64,000 nucleotides of DNA from Bradyrhizobium sp. DOA9 (GCF_000617845.2 NZ_DF820425.1:1123690-1187689), one strand, 5' to 3'. Positions 7,979-17,756 are shown, counted from the stretch's first letter. Numbers and translations are program-made. Notes: generated from the sequence alone by a model not told the origin.

Positions 7979-8058
7979 ACGGAAGTGGCCGCATTCGCTG
8001 GATTTTCGGCCCTCCAGCCTATATCTGAGGGCCGTCCTCCATCGCCATTTCGGGTTCC

Positions 8059-9453
8059 ATGACGCCGCCGCGCAAGCTGCACATCAAATCATATGGCTGC
8101 CAGATGAACGTCTACGATGCCCAGCGCATGGTGGACACGCTGGCCCCGGAAGGATTCGTGGAGACGGCGAGCGCGGAGGATGCCGACCTCGTCATCCTCA
8201 ACACCTGCCATATCCGCGAGAAGGCTTCCGAAAAGGTCTATTCCGAGCTCGGCCGCCTGCGCGTCGCCAAGGACGAGGCCGCGCGTGCGGGCCGCGCGAT
8301 GAAAATCGCGGTCGCCGGCTGCGTGGCGCAGGCCGAAGGCGAGGAGATCGTGCGCCGCGCGCCTGTCGTCGACGTCGTGGTGGGACCGCAGAGCTATCAT
8401 CATCTGCCGGAGCTGTTGAAGCGCGCCGAGGGCGAAGGCCGCGCGATCGAGACCGAGTTTCCGGCCGCCGACAAGTTCGGCTTCCTGGCCCAGCCCAAGC
8501 CCGACGCGATCCGCGCGCGCGGCATTTCCGCCTTCGTCACGGTGCAGGAAGGCTGCGACAAGTTTTGTACGTTCTGCGTCGTGCCCTACACGCGCGGCGC
8601 CGAAGTCTCGCGCCCGGTGGCCAAGATCGTCGACGACGTGAAGCGGCTCGCGGACAACGGCGTGCGCGAGCTCACGCTGATCGGGCAGAACGTCAACGCC
8701 TATCACGGCGACGGGCCGGACGGAAAAACCTGGCCGCTCGGCCGGCTGCTCGAACATCTGGCGACGATTCCCGGCATCGCGCGGCTGCGTTATTCGACCA
8801 GCCATCCCCGCGACGTCGACGACAGCCTGATCGCGGCCCATCGCGATCTCGGTGCCCTGATGCCGTTCGTGCACCTGCCGGTGCAATCGGGCTCGGACCG
8901 CATTTTGGCGGCCATGAACCGCAAACATACCGCCGATGATTACCTTGGGGTCATCGACCGTTTTCGTACCGCTCGCCAAGACATTGCTTTTTCATCGGAT
9001 TTCATCGTCGGCTTCCCCGGCGAGAGCGAGCAAGATTTTCTCGCCACCCTCGCGCTTGTCACGCAAATCGGCTACGCTGCGGCGTATTCGTTCAAATACT
9101 CCGCCCGGCCGGGAACGCCGGCCGCGGACATGCAGGAGACGGTGTCCCCCGCCGAGATGGACCAGCGATTGGAGCGGCTCCAGGAACTGATCGACAGCCA
9201 GCAATCGGCCTTCAACAAGGCCGCGATTGGCGCAACGGTCGACGTGCTGTTCGAGCGTCCGGCCCGCAAGCAGGGCCAGATCGTCGGCCGCACCGCCTAC
9301 CTCCAGCCCGCCCATGTGATGGCATCTCCGGACATCATCGGACAGATCCTGCCGGTGCGCATCGACAGCCTCGAGCGCTACAGTTTTCTGGGCGAGCTCG
9401 TGACGCCGCGCCAGGCGCGCGAGCCCGCTTTATCGCAAGCCAGTGGAGCCTGA
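8059..9453 (+). CDS. miaB: tRNA-2-methylthio-N6-dimethylallyladenosine synthase MiaB
   Basis: 464 aa. This radical-SAM enzyme adds the methylthio group to i6A37 of tRNA. The N-terminal UPF0004 domain has cluster-binding Cys14 (SYGCQMN), Cys50 (NTCHIREKA) and Cys88 (VAGCVAQ). The radical-SAM CxxxCxxC is Cys166, Cys170 and Cys173 ([10 protein letters not shown]). A TRAM RNA-binding domain ends the protein at about residues 375-440. All six cysteines are intact. phoH starts at or just past its stop, and miaB-phoH-ybeY-corC-lnt run as one tight operon. Confidence 0.95.
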   Translation: MTPPRKLHIKSYGCQMNVYDAQRMVDTLAPEGFVETASAEDADLVILNTCHIREKASEKVYSELGRLRVAKDEAARAGRAMKIAVAGCVAQAEGEEIVRRAPVVDVVVGPQSYHHLPELLKRAEGEGRAIETEFPAADKFGFLAQPKPDAIRARGISAFVTVQEGCDKFCTFCVVPYTRGAEVSRPVAKIVDDVKRLADNGVRELTLIGQNVNAYHGDGPDGKTWPLGRLLEHLATIPGIARLRYSTSHPRDVDDSLIAAHRDLGALMPFVHLPVQSGSDRILAAMNRKHTADDYLGVIDRFRTARQDIAFSSDFIVGFPGESEQDFLATLALVTQIGYAAAYSFKYSARPGTPAADMQETVSPAEMDQRLERLQELIDSQQSAFNKAAIGATVDVLFERPARKQGQIVGRTAYLQPAHVMASPDIIGQILPVRIDSLERYSFLGELVTPRQAREPALSQASGA

Positions 9454-9457
9454 ACCC

Positions 9458-10513
9458 TTGCCCAAAAGCGCATCGGATTCGTCTTCGTTCGCTCCCAGCC
9501 GCAAATTTGACCGCGACATGCAAGTTCCGCCCGAGACCCAGGTCGTCATCGACTTCGACGACAATCGCGCCGCTTCCGCGCTGGTCGGCCCCTACGGCCA
9601 GCACCTGGCGCAGATCGAGCGGCGGCTCGGCGTCGTCGTCGATTCCAAGGGCAACCACATCACCATCGGCGGCACGCGCGATGGCTGCGACGCCGCGCGC
9701 CGCGTGCTGGAGATGCTCTACGCGCAGGCCGTGAAGGGACAGGACCTCGACCAGGGCGAGGTCGAGGGCGCCATCCGCGCCGTGATCGCGCAGGGCTCGC
9801 TGTTCGAGTTCGACGCCAAATCGGCCAAGTCCACCTTCGACAGCATCAATTTGCGCAAGCGCCCGGTGCGGGCGCGTACCGCGGCGCAAGACTCCTACAT
9901 CCGCGCGCTGAAGCGGCACGAGCTGGTGTTCGGCATCGGCCCGGCCGGCACCGGCAAGACCTGGCTCGCCGTCGCCCATGCCGCGCAGCTGTTCGAACGC
10001 AAGGAGGTCGACAAGATCATCCTGTCGCGGCCGGCGGTGGAAGCCGGCGAGCGGCTCGGCTTTTTGCCCGGCGATCTCCGCGAGAAGGTCGATCCTTATC
10101 TGCGGCCGATCTACGATGCGCTCTACGACCTCATGGATGCGCGCATCGTCGAGCGCGCGCTGCAGACCGGCGAGATCGAGATCGCGCCGCTCGCCTTCAT
10201 GCGCGGCCGCACGCTGACCAATGCCGCCATCATCCTGGACGAGGCCCAGAACACCACGTCGATGCAGATGAAGATGTTCCTGACGCGTCTCGGCGAGAAC
10301 AGCCGCATGATCGTGACGGGCGATCCCTCGCAGATCGACCTGCCGAACGGCCAGACCTCGGGCCTGGCCGAGGCGACCCGCCTGTTGAGCGGCGTCGAGG
10401 GCATCGCCCAGGTTCATTTCAAGGCCGAGGACGTGATCCGCCACGAGCTCGTGGCGCGGATCGTCGCCGCCTACGAAGGGCCGCCGCAGCGGCCGGCCAC
10501 CGGTCAATCCTGA
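9458..10513 (+). CDS. phoH: PhoH-family ATPase (PhoH-like/YbeZ)
   Basis: 351 aa from the TTG at 9458, which has GTGGAG nine bases upstream. A GTG at 9443 inside the miaB end is the alternative and adds five residues. An N-terminal KH-like region (FDDNRAASALVGPYGQHLAQ) precedes the P-loop ATPase with Walker A GPAGTGKTWLAV, Walker B ILDEAQN, and GDPSQIDLP. PhoH/YbeZ partners the endoribonuclease YbeY, encoded next, in rRNA maturation and ribosome quality control. Despite the name, phosphate control is not shown here. Confidence 0.9.
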   Translation: MPKSASDSSSFAPSRKFDRDMQVPPETQVVIDFDDNRAASALVGPYGQHLAQIERRLGVVVDSKGNHITIGGTRDGCDAARRVLEMLYAQAVKGQDLDQGEVEGAIRAVIAQGSLFEFDAKSAKSTFDSINLRKRPVRARTAAQDSYIRALKRHELVFGIGPAGTGKTWLAVAHAAQLFERKEVDKIILSRPAVEAGERLGFLPGDLREKVDPYLRPIYDALYDLMDARIVERALQTGEIEIAPLAFMRGRTLTNAAIILDEAQNTTSMQMKMFLTRLGENSRMIVTGDPSQIDLPNGQTSGLAEATRLLSGVEGIAQVHFKAEDVIRHELVARIVAAYEGPPQRPATGQS

Positions 10514-10573
10514 CGAGGCAACACCGGACCAAAAGAGGGCGCGAGCACGGCGCCCTTCGTCCGAGACAACACA

Positions 10574-11083
10574 ATGTCCCATCCCAACCTTCCCATGACC
10601 GAGGTCCTCGTCGTCGCCGATTGCTGGCAGCACGAGCCCGATTCCGAAGCCGTGATCCAACGCGCGGTGGCGGCTGCCGCCGAGAGCGTCGACGAAGACG
10701 TTGCCGACGCGGAAGTGGCCGTGATGCTGACCGATGATGCAGGCATCCGCACGCTCAACAGCAACTGGCGCGGCATCGACAAGCCGACCAACGTGCTGTC
10801 GTTCCCAGCGCTGCAGCCGGAGGGCGCGTGGAAGGTAGGCGATGCGCCGCGCATGCTCGGCGACATCGCGATCGCCTACGAGACCATGCGGCGCGAGGCG
10901 GACGAGGAACACAAGCCGTTTGAGCATCATCTGAGTCACCTCGCCGTGCACGGCTTCCTGCATCTGGTCGGCTACGACCACGAGAACGACGACGACGCCG
11001 AGGAGATGGAGGCGCTCGAGACCGAGATCCTCGCCCATCTCGGCATCCCCGATCCCTATGCCGACCGCCCGGGGACGCACTGA
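10574..11083 (+). CDS. ybeY: Endoribonuclease YbeY
   Basis: 169 aa. The metal site HGFLHLVGYDH gives His126, His130 and His136. NWRGIDKPTNVLSFP is the conserved substrate loop, and LGDIAIAYETMRREA completes the fold. YbeY is a zinc endoribonuclease needed for 16S rRNA 3' end maturation and ribosome quality control. It sits between phoH and the CorC-like gene, whose start is one base past the ybeY stop, consistent with coupled expression. Confidence 0.94.
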   Translation: MSHPNLPMTEVLVVADCWQHEPDSEAVIQRAVAAAAESVDEDVADAEVAVMLTDDAGIRTLNSNWRGIDKPTNVLSFPALQPEGAWKVGDAPRMLGDIAIAYETMRREADEEHKPFEHHLSHLAVHGFLHLVGYDHENDDDAEEMEALETEILAHLGIPDPYADRPGTH

Positions 11084-11084
11084 G

Positions 11085-12203
11085 ATGCCGGATTCCGAGC
11101 CTACCCACGACAATCCCCGCAACCCCGCCAATCTGCCGGCCGTGGTGACGCCGGGCGAGGTGCTGCGCCCGAGCGCAGACAGCTGGCTGCTGCGCGCCAT
11201 CCGCACGCTGTTCGGCTGGAAGGCGGGGTCGGTGCGCGACGACCTCCAGGTCGTGCTCGACGCCTCGACGCCCGACGACACCGGCTTCTCCGCGGTCGAG
11301 CGCACCATGCTGCGCAACATCCTCGGCCTGCACGAGCGCCGCATCGCCGACGTCATGGTGCATCGCGCCGACATCGTCGCGGTGAAGCGCGACATCCCGC
11401 TCGGGGAATTGATGGACCGCTTCGAGAGCGCCGGCCATTCGCGCCTCGTCGTCTTCGACGAGACGCTCGACGATCCCGTCGGCATCGTCCACATCCGCGA
11501 CCTGCTCGCCTTCATGACCGCGCGCGCCCGCGTGTCGGAAGCCACCAAGACCAAGCGCAAGAAGCCGCTGCCGGCCGGGCTCGATTTGCGCGCCGTCGAT
11601 CTCGCGCTGCCGCTTCACGAGGCGCACATCATCCGCAAGCTGCTCTACGTGCCGCCGTCGATGCGGGCGATCGACCTGCTCGCGCAGATGCAGGCCTCGC
11701 GCATCCATCTGGCGCTGGTGGTCGACGAATATGGCGGCAGCGACGGGCTGGTCTCGATCGAGGACATCGTCGAGCAGATCGTCGGCGAGATCGACGACGA
11801 GCACGACAGCGACGAGCCGCCCTCGATCGTGCGCCTGCCCGACAACGCCTTCATCGCCGACGCCCGCGCCAGCCTCGACGACGCCCGCTCGGTGATCGGC
11901 GAGGATTTCGTCACCGGCGAGGCCGGCGAGGAGGTGGAGACGCTGGGCGGCTATCTCGTCAGCTTCGTCGGGCGCCTGCCGGTGCGCGGCGAGGTGATCT
12001 CGGGCCCCGGCAATTACGAGATCGAGGTGCTCGATGCCGATCCGCGCCGCGTCAAGCGGCTGCGCATCGCGACGCGGAAGGAGCGCCCGGTGCCCCGCAC
12101 CCAGCGCGAGAGCCGCCGCCGTGAAGCGACGCCTGAGAGCGGACAAGCGCCGGCCAGCGACACGCCCACGCCGCCGCCGAGCGACGGGGCCGGCCCGCAG
12201 TGA
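11085..12203 (+). CDS. CBS-pair hemolysin-like protein (CorC/TlyC family)
   Basis: 372 aa from ATG 11085, one base after the ybeY stop. Residues about 65-205 form a CBS pair (RRIADVMVHRADIVAVKRD, GIVHIRDLLAF, LALVVDEYGG). Residues about 210-330 carry the CorC_HlyC transporter-associated domain (SVIGEDFVTGEAGEEVETLGG). There is no DUF21 membrane domain, so it is the soluble CorC type. Family members are linked to magnesium/cobalt efflux or act with Lnt; 'hemolysin' is a historical name. The end is a low-complexity Pro/Arg-rich tail. The stop overlaps the lnt start. Confidence 0.9.
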   Translation: MPDSEPTHDNPRNPANLPAVVTPGEVLRPSADSWLLRAIRTLFGWKAGSVRDDLQVVLDASTPDDTGFSAVERTMLRNILGLHERRIADVMVHRADIVAVKRDIPLGELMDRFESAGHSRLVVFDETLDDPVGIVHIRDLLAFMTARARVSEATKTKRKKPLPAGLDLRAVDLALPLHEAHIIRKLLYVPPSMRAIDLLAQMQASRIHLALVVDEYGGSDGLVSIEDIVEQIVGEIDDEHDSDEPPSIVRLPDNAFIADARASLDDARSVIGEDFVTGEAGEEVETLGGYLVSFVGRLPVRGEVISGPGNYEIEVLDADPRRVKRLRIATRKERPVPRTQRESRRREATPESGQAPASDTPTPPPSDGAGPQ

Positions 12204-13813
12204 GCCCATCGCAGCGCCTTCGGCAAATTGCGCTGGCCATCATCCTCACCTGGGGATGGCAGCGCGCCATCGTCGCCATGGCGGCCGGCGCGCTGTCGGT
12301 GCTGGCGCTGGCGCCGTTCAACCTGTTTCCGGTGCTGTTCGTCACCTTCCCGGTGCTGGTCTGGCTGATCGACGGCGCCGGAGCCGGCCGCTACGGCGGC
12401 GTGCCCGCCGCCGCCTTGACCGGCTACTGGTTCGGGCTCGGCTATTTCGTGCCGGGCCTCTACTGGATCGGCTACGCCTTCTTCGTCGACGCCGACATAT
12501 TCGCCTGGCTGACGCCGTTCGCGGTGCTGGGCCTGCCGGCCTATCTTGCGATCTTCACGGCGATCGGCTTTGCGCTGGCGCGGCTGCTCTGGAGCAAGAA
12601 CGCGACGCGCGTGCTGGCGCTGGCGGCGAGCCTCACCATCAGCGAATGGTTGCGCGGCCATGCGCTGACCGGCTTTCCCTGGAATGCGTTCGGCTATGCG
12701 CTGTCCGAGCCCTTGCCGCTGGCGCAGACGGCTTCGCTGATCGGCCTGTGGGGCATGACGTTCCTGACGGTCGCGATCTTCGCGAGCCCGGCGACGCTGA
12801 TCGACCGCACGCCCGATCGGCGCCTGCAATGGCGGGTGCCGGCCGCGGCCGTCGCGCTCCTGCTTGTCATGAGCATTTTCGGCGCAATCCGCCTGTCGCT
12901 GCATCCGACCACGATGGTGTCAGGCGCCAAGCTGCGCCTGATGCAGCCCAACCTGCCGCAGGACGCGAAGTTCAACTACGCCGCCAAGCCGGAGGTGATG
13001 AAGAAGTATCTCGCGCTGTCGGACCGCGCCTCCGGCCCGCAAGCGACCGGCGTGCGCGATGCCACCATCCTGATCTGGCCGGAATCCGCCTTTCCGTTCT
13101 TCCTGACCCGCGAAGCCGACGCGATGGCGCAAATCGCCGATCTCTTGCCGAAGGGCACGGTGCTGATCACGGGATCGGTCCGTGCACCTGACCTGCCGCG
13201 GGGCACGCCGATCACGCGCGCCTATAACTCGATCTACGTGATCGATCACGACGGCAGCGTGCTCGCCGTTTACGACAAGCTGCATCTGGTCCCGTTCGGA
13301 GAATTTCTTCCCTACCAGTCGTTGATGGAGAAGCTCGGTCTCGAGCAACTGACGCGTGTGCGCGGCGGCTTCATTCCAGGGACCGTGCGGCATGCGCTGC
13401 CGGTCGCCGGCGCGCCGCCCGCGCTGCCGCTGATCTGCTACGAGGCGATCTTCCCCGGCGAAGTGGCCGGACGCAACGAACGTCCGGGCTGGATCGTGAA
13501 CCTCACCAATGACGGCTGGTTCGGCATCTCGACCGGTCCCTATCAGCACCTGGAGCAATCGCGCATGCGCGCGATCGAGCTCGGATTGCCGCTGGTCCGC
13601 TCGGCCAATACCGGCATCTCCGCAGTGATCGATCCGGTCGGACGCACGGTCGCGAGCCTCGGTCTCGGCATCGAAGGCATTTTGGATGCAAACCTGCCTG
13701 CTGCGCTCCCGCCGACGATCTATGCGCGCGTGGGTGATGTACCAGCAATCATGCTTGTCGCGCTCGCCGTGATTGTAGTCATCCGCCGCCGCGTCGCCAA
13801 ACGACACCCCTGA
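12200..13813 (+). CDS. lnt: Apolipoprotein N-acyltransferase Lnt
   Basis: 537 aa from a GTG that overlaps the corC stop as GTGA. Lnt adds the third acyl chain to the N-terminal cysteine of lipoproteins in the inner membrane. The first about 220 residues hold several transmembrane helices. The periplasmic nitrilase-fold domain has the triad Glu295 (WPESAFPF), Lys360 (YDKLHLVPFGE) and Cys413 (LICYEAIFPG), matching E267, K335 and C387 of Escherichia coli. A final hydrophobic helix near residue 515 anchors the C-terminus. It is the last gene of the miaB operon; about 220 bp follow before the next start. Confidence 0.94.
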   Translation: MSPSQRLRQIALAIILTWGWQRAIVAMAAGALSVLALAPFNLFPVLFVTFPVLVWLIDGAGAGRYGGVPAAALTGYWFGLGYFVPGLYWIGYAFFVDADIFAWLTPFAVLGLPAYLAIFTAIGFALARLLWSKNATRVLALAASLTISEWLRGHALTGFPWNAFGYALSEPLPLAQTASLIGLWGMTFLTVAIFASPATLIDRTPDRRLQWRVPAAAVALLLVMSIFGAIRLSLHPTTMVSGAKLRLMQPNLPQDAKFNYAAKPEVMKKYLALSDRASGPQATGVRDATILIWPESAFPFFLTREADAMAQIADLLPKGTVLITGSVRAPDLPRGTPITRAYNSIYVIDHDGSVLAVYDKLHLVPFGEFLPYQSLMEKLGLEQLTRVRGGFIPGTVRHALPVAGAPPALPLICYEAIFPGEVAGRNERPGWIVNLTNDGWFGISTGPYQHLEQSRMRAIELGLPLVRSANTGISAVIDPVGRTVASLGLGIEGILDANLPAALPPTIYARVGDVPAIMLVALAVIVVIRRRVAKRHP

Positions 13814-14030
13814 TCGCCTCTGATGGGCGTAGCCGGAAACCTTTGACAACCGTAGTCCCACGGTTGACAGACTGCAGGCGGGCTCCCCATTCTGCATCGG
13901 CTGCAAAAGACAGCGGTGCATTGCTAAATTTCTCCGCAATGTTTCCCAATAACAGGGTTTGATATTGCGATGTTGCGCCCGAGGCATGCTTGATCATTGC
14001 GCCGAAGGTGGTGTTTGGAGGGCTGAGGAA

Positions 14031-14444
14031 ATGTCGAAAGCGCCCAACCCTGTTGACAAATATGTCGGCAGTCGCGTGCGCATGCGCCGCATCATGTTGG
14101 GCATGAGCCAGGAAAAGCTCGGTGAAGCTTTGGGCCTGACTTTCCAGCAGATTCAGAAGTACGAGAAGGGCACCAACCGGGTCGGCGCGAGCCGTATCCA
14201 GCAGATCGCCGAGATCCTGCAGGTGCCGGTGTCCTTCCTGTTCGAGGGCGGCCCGAGCGGCGTGCCGGGTCCGGATGGCTTCAGCGAAGGCGCCTCGCCG
14301 TCTTACGTCTCGGACTTTCTCGCGACTTCCGAAGGGCTCGCCTTGACCAAGGCGTTCACGCGAATCACCGATTCGAAGATGCGCCGCTCGATCGTCGATC
14401 TGGTCGAGCAGATTGCGGCCCGCGAAGGTCCCGACAAGCGCTGA
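14031..14444 (+). CDS. XRE-family regulator, PraR/PhrR-like
   Basis: 137 aa from ATG 14031, preceded by GGAGGGCTGAGGAA. The HTH_3 domain at about residues 10-70 reads GSRVRMRRIMLGMSQEKLGE, then LTFQQIQKYEKGTNRVGASR, almost a signature for Rhizobium PraR/PhrR, which represses quorum-sensing and biofilm genes and is linked to acid stress. A conserved tail (LTKAFTRITDSKMRRSIVDL) may aid dimerisation. In many Rhizobiales the next gene is metK, but here it is an M20 peptidase. The gap from lnt has two TTGACA boxes (near 13842 and 13863), though no convincing -10. A weak AATCGCC/GGCGATT hairpin follows the stop. Confidence 0.88.
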   Translation: MSKAPNPVDKYVGSRVRMRRIMLGMSQEKLGEALGLTFQQIQKYEKGTNRVGASRIQQIAEILQVPVSFLFEGGPSGVPGPDGFSEGASPSYVSDFLATSEGLALTKAFTRITDSKMRRSIVDLVEQIAAREGPDKR

Positions 14445-14560
14445 ATCGCCATCTCCACGGCGATTTGAGACTGCATCAAATCTGGCCTATGTCGTCATTT
14501 ACGACCGCGCTTTGATGCGCGTCCGCTGCGATGATGCGATTCAAAGGCACAGATGCGTCC

Positions 14561-15688
14561 ATGACCGACTCCAACTGGTTCGATTCGCAAACTATTCTCG
14601 ATGGCATCCGCCGCTGGGTCGAGATCGAGACGCCGACGGAAGCGCCTGAACAGGTCAACAAGCTGGTCTCAGTGGTCGCGGAGCAATATCGCGGCCTGCC
14701 CGTCACGCTCGAGCGCATCGCGGGCGTGGACGGCTGCGGCGACCATCTCGTGGTGCGCTCGAATTGGGGGCAGGAGCAGCCGGGCATCCTGGTGCTGAGC
14801 CACCTCGATACCGTCCATCCGATGGGCTTCATCGAACGCCTGCCGTTCAGGATCGAAGGCGACGTCGCGTTCGGTCCGGGCATCTACGACATGAAGGGCG
14901 GCGCCTACATCGCCCATCACGCCTTCCGTACGCTGTGCGCGACGGGCGATCGCTCGCCGCTCGGCATCACGCATCTGTTCAGCTCCGACGAGGAAATCGG
15001 CAGCCCGACGTCGCGCGCGCTGATCGAGCAGGAAGGGCGCAAGGCCAAATATGTGCTGGTGACCGAGCCGGCGCGCGACGGCGGCAAGATCGTCACGGGA
15101 CGCAAGGGCGTCGGACGCTTCCGGGTCTTCATCAAGGGCGTGCCCGCGCATGCCGGATCGCGGCCCGAAGACGGCCGCAGCGCCGTCCGCGAGCTCGGCA
15201 ACGTCATCCTGGCGCTGGAAGGGATGAACGATCTTGCGCGCGGCGTCACCGTCAATGTCGGCGTGGTGCGCGGCGGCACGCGGCCCAACGTCACCCCCGA
15301 GGAAGCTTACGCGGAAGTCGATCTGCGCGTCGTGAGCCTCAAGGATGCAGACGAGTTCGTCGGCAAGATCCTCGCCCTGAGATCGAAGACCGAGGGCGTC
15401 ACCGTCACGGTCACCGGCGAGCTCAACCGGCCGCCTTACGAGAAGAGCAATGCAGGCGCATCGCTGTACGAGCATGCCAAGGCGCTCGCCGGCGAGATCG
15501 GCTTCGAGCTGGTCGACACCCATACCGGCGGCGGATCGGACGGCAATTTCACCGCTCCCTTCACCGCGACGCTCGACGGGCTCGGCGTCGACGGCAAGGG
15601 CGCGCACACCCATTACGAGCAGCTCTACGTCCCCTCGCTGGCGCCGCGCGCGCGGCTGCTCCATCGCCTGTTTCAGACGCTGCGATGA
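14561..15688 (+). CDS. M20-family metallopeptidase (CPG2/ArgE/DapE type)
   Basis: 375 aa from ATG 14561; an in-frame ATG 30 bp earlier is less likely. Metal-binding motifs are intact: LSHLDTVHP (His), GIYDMKGG (bridging Asp), SDEEIGS (catalytic and ligand Glu), VTEPARDG and GGGSDGNF near the C-terminus. The dimerisation domain lies at about residues 180-290 (HAGSRPEDGRSAVRE). Closest in style to glutamate carboxypeptidases, it probably removes a C-terminal glutamate or deacylates an amino acid; the substrate is unknown. Its stop overlaps the trmB start (ATGA). Its position between the PraR-like gene and trmB is unusual. Confidence 0.88.
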   Translation: MTDSNWFDSQTILDGIRRWVEIETPTEAPEQVNKLVSVVAEQYRGLPVTLERIAGVDGCGDHLVVRSNWGQEQPGILVLSHLDTVHPMGFIERLPFRIEGDVAFGPGIYDMKGGAYIAHHAFRTLCATGDRSPLGITHLFSSDEEIGSPTSRALIEQEGRKAKYVLVTEPARDGGKIVTGRKGVGRFRVFIKGVPAHAGSRPEDGRSAVRELGNVILALEGMNDLARGVTVNVGVVRGGTRPNVTPEEAYAEVDLRVVSLKDADEFVGKILALRSKTEGVTVTVTGELNRPPYEKSNAGASLYEHAKALAGEIGFELVDTHTGGGSDGNFTAPFTATLDGLGVDGKGAHTHYEQLYVPSLAPRARLLHRLFQTLR

Positions 15689-16395
15689 GCGAACGTAAAT
15701 CAAGCCCCGATCGCGACGACAGCGAGCGCGCCTTCTTCGGGCGCCGCAAGGGCCACAAGCTCAGGCAACACCAGGCCGACCTGATCGACAATCTGCTGCC
15801 GCATCTTGCGCTCGACATCGAAGGCGAGAAGCCGGCGGACGCAAGCGACATCTTCGATCCCGCCGCCGACGATATCAGGCTCGAGATCGGCTTCGGAGGC
15901 GGCGAGCATCTTGCGGCCGAGGCGCAAAACTTTCCGGCCACCGGCTTCATCGGCTGCGAGCCCTATGTCAACGGCATGGCCAAGATCCTCGCGCAGATCG
16001 AGGCGGCCAACATCGGCAACATCCGCCTGTTCGCGGGCGATGCCGCCGAGCTCCTGGCCTGGCTGCCCCGGGAGTCGCTGTCGCGGATCGACCTGATCCA
16101 TCCCGATCCCTGGCCGAAGCGGCGGCACTGGAAGCGGCGTTTCGTCCAGGACCGCACCATCGCGGCGATGGCGCGCGTGCTCAAGCGAGGCGGCGAATTC
16201 CGCTTCGTCTGCGACATCGACGATTACTGCGCCTGGACGCTGTCGCATCTTGCGCGCTCGCCCGATTTCGTCTGGCTCGCCGAACGCGCCGACGATTTCC
16301 GGCTTCCAGGGCCGGGCTACACCATGACGCGCTACGGCCGAAAGGCCGCGCGCGAAGGGCGCAAGGCGGCTTATCTGCGATTCAGACGAACGTAG
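15685..16395 (+). CDS. trmB: tRNA (guanine-N7-)-methyltransferase TrmB
   Basis: 236 aa from ATG 15685, which overlaps the M20 peptidase stop. TrmB makes m7G46 in the tRNA variable loop. The SAM-binding loop is LEIGFGGGEHL, and the catalytic/substrate motif IHPDPWPKRRHWKRRF is complete. The N-terminal RRKGHKLRQHQ tract is the typical positively charged tRNA-binding start. Length is normal. A palindromic repeat begins two bases after the stop and may serve as terminator. Confidence 0.94.
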   Translation: MSERKSSPDRDDSERAFFGRRKGHKLRQHQADLIDNLLPHLALDIEGEKPADASDIFDPAADDIRLEIGFGGGEHLAAEAQNFPATGFIGCEPYVNGMAKILAQIEAANIGNIRLFAGDAAELLAWLPRESLSRIDLIHPDPWPKRRHWKRRFVQDRTIAAMARVLKRGGEFRFVCDIDDYCAWTLSHLARSPDFVWLAERADDFRLPGPGYTMTRYGRKAAREGRKAAYLRFRRT

Positions 16396-16396
16396 T

Positions 16397-16484
16397 CGTC
16401 ATTGCGAGGAGCGAAGCGACGAAGCAATCCAGAGTGCCCGTTCGGAGAGATTTCTGGATTGCTTCGCTTCGCTCGCAATGACGG
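16397..16484. repeat. GTCATTGCGAGGAGCG palindromic repeat, copy 1
   Basis: A long inverted repeat: CGTCATTGCGAGGAGCGAAG on the left and CTTCGCTCGCAATGACGG on the right, with GAAGCAATCCAGA and TCTGGATTGCTTC inside. A second copy is at 44436-44524. It lies between the convergent trmB and DUF2336 genes, so it could end both transcripts. This family is frequent in Bradyrhizobium intergenic DNA. Confidence 0.75.
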
Positions 16485-16493
16485 AACGCGGGG

Positions 16494-17576
16494 CTAAATC
16501 GTCTGCCGGTTGCGCCAGAAATTCACGACGCGCTCGGCGGTGGCCGGCATCAAACGCGTGAAGTTGAGGCGCGCGGTCTCGATGTCGGCATCGGCCGGCG
16601 TGCGGTTCGACCCGTACCAGAGCAGGATGAGCGCGCGCACCGTGGGCCAGCCGAGGTTCAGCACGCGGCCGAGGATCAGCAGCGGATCGTAGCGGTCGCC
16701 CGCGATCAGGCGGTCGAGGACCTGGAGGCGAACGCCCGACATCGCCGACAGCGCGGCGACCGATTCCTCGTATTTGTGCGCCTTGGCGAAGCCGAGCAGC
16801 GCGCTCTCGCCGAGATGGCCGTCGCGATTCAAGGTCAGCACGGTGCGCTGTGCCGCGGAGAAATCGCGGCGCGGGCCCGGCGGCAAGGCGGCTTCCTCGA
16901 TTGCGGCCATCGCGCGCTTGATCTCGACCTGGCGCGCGGGATTGACCACGGTGGAGAGACGGCGGCGGATGACGTCGAGCGTGCCGTCGAGCAGCTGCTT
17001 CAGGTTCTCGCCGGAAAGGTCGTTGCGCTGGCCGATCTTCAGTGTGAGCACGCCGTCCTGCGCCGCGCGCTTGATCATCTCGGAATAGCTGCCCGGCGAG
17101 AATTCCGCACCGGCATTGGCGGCGGCACGGCGCACCACGTCGCGATCGCCGCGCTCGACCAGCACGTCGGTGACGGCGGGCGACAAGGCCGGACGCTCGG
17201 TCATTGCCAGCAGATGGCCCTGGCCCTTCAGGCGCGCGATCTCGACCAGCGCCGTCTCGTCGAGCACGGGCGAGCGGCGCAGCACGGGGCCGGCCACCAT
17301 GATCTCGTTCTCGCGCGCGAGCTGATTGACGAGGTGTGGCGGCGCGTTGTCGAGGTGCGAGAAGCGCTCGGCCAGATCGATGCGCGAGGCGAGCTCGGCA
17401 TGGGGGACGAGATCGATCAGGAGATTGTCGAAGAGGTCGATCAGCTCGGGGCGTAGCTTGTCCGCGTCGCGGAAGAACAATTGGGAGATGGCACGCGCGA
17501 TCTCGCCGCGGCGGCGCGGATCGCCGCGCTTGACGATGTCGTCCAGTCCTGGAATGAGCGACGTGGCAACGGTCAT
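16494..17576 (-). CDS. DUF2336 domain protein
   Basis: 360 aa from the ATG at 17576. The frame stays open 20 codons upstream, but [19 protein letters not shown] is the better start. The protein is all-helical, with repeated HEAT-like helices ([54 protein letters not shown]), the pattern of DUF2336, a family found almost only in Alphaproteobacteria. No catalytic residue or signal peptide is visible. Function is unknown; a protein-interaction role is plausible. It is transcribed away from rimP, so the gap to rimP contains divergent promoters. Confidence 0.82.
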   Translation of the reverse strand: MTVATSLIPGLDDIVKRGDPRRRGEIARAISQLFFRDADKLRPELIDLFDNLLIDLVPHAELASRIDLAERFSHLDNAPPHLVNQLARENEIMVAGPVLRRSPVLDETALVEIARLKGQGHLLAMTERPALSPAVTDVLVERGDRDVVRRAAANAGAEFSPGSYSEMIKRAAQDGVLTLKIGQRNDLSGENLKQLLDGTLDVIRRRLSTVVNPARQVEIKRAMAAIEEAALPPGPRRDFSAAQRTVLTLNRDGHLGESALLGFAKAHKYEESVAALSAMSGVRLQVLDRLIAGDRYDPLLILGRVLNLGWPTVRALILLWYGSNRTPADADIETARLNFTRLMPATAERVVNFWRNRQTI

Positions 17577-17727
17577 GAAAACGCAACTCGAACGGGGCAC
17601 GCCGCGGGTGCGCCCTTGGTTCAAGCCGCCCCACAATCGGGAAATCTAGGCCTGCTTGATGAAGGAAGCGTTGCGCGGGGCCGGCGAGACCGGGCGCAAA
17701 AAGGCCCCGTTGCCGCTGCAATGGGCC

Positions 17728-17756
17728 TTGTCCGGGAGTCAAGAAAGCGCTATATC
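17728..17756 (+). promoter_or_regulatory. Sigma-70-type promoter for the rimP-nusA-infB operon
   Basis: TTGTCC at 17728-17733 and TATATC at 17751-17756 are separated by the optimal 17 bp. It is the best housekeeping-promoter match in the 404 bp gap between the DUF2336 gene and rimP. Transcription would start near 17763 and run straight into the leader hairpin. Confidence 0.5.

Noticed and set aside
9335..11560. Minus-strand frame of about 740 codons opposite phoH, ybeY and corC
   Set aside because: Shadow of three well-supported genes on the plus strand; no recognisable domain.
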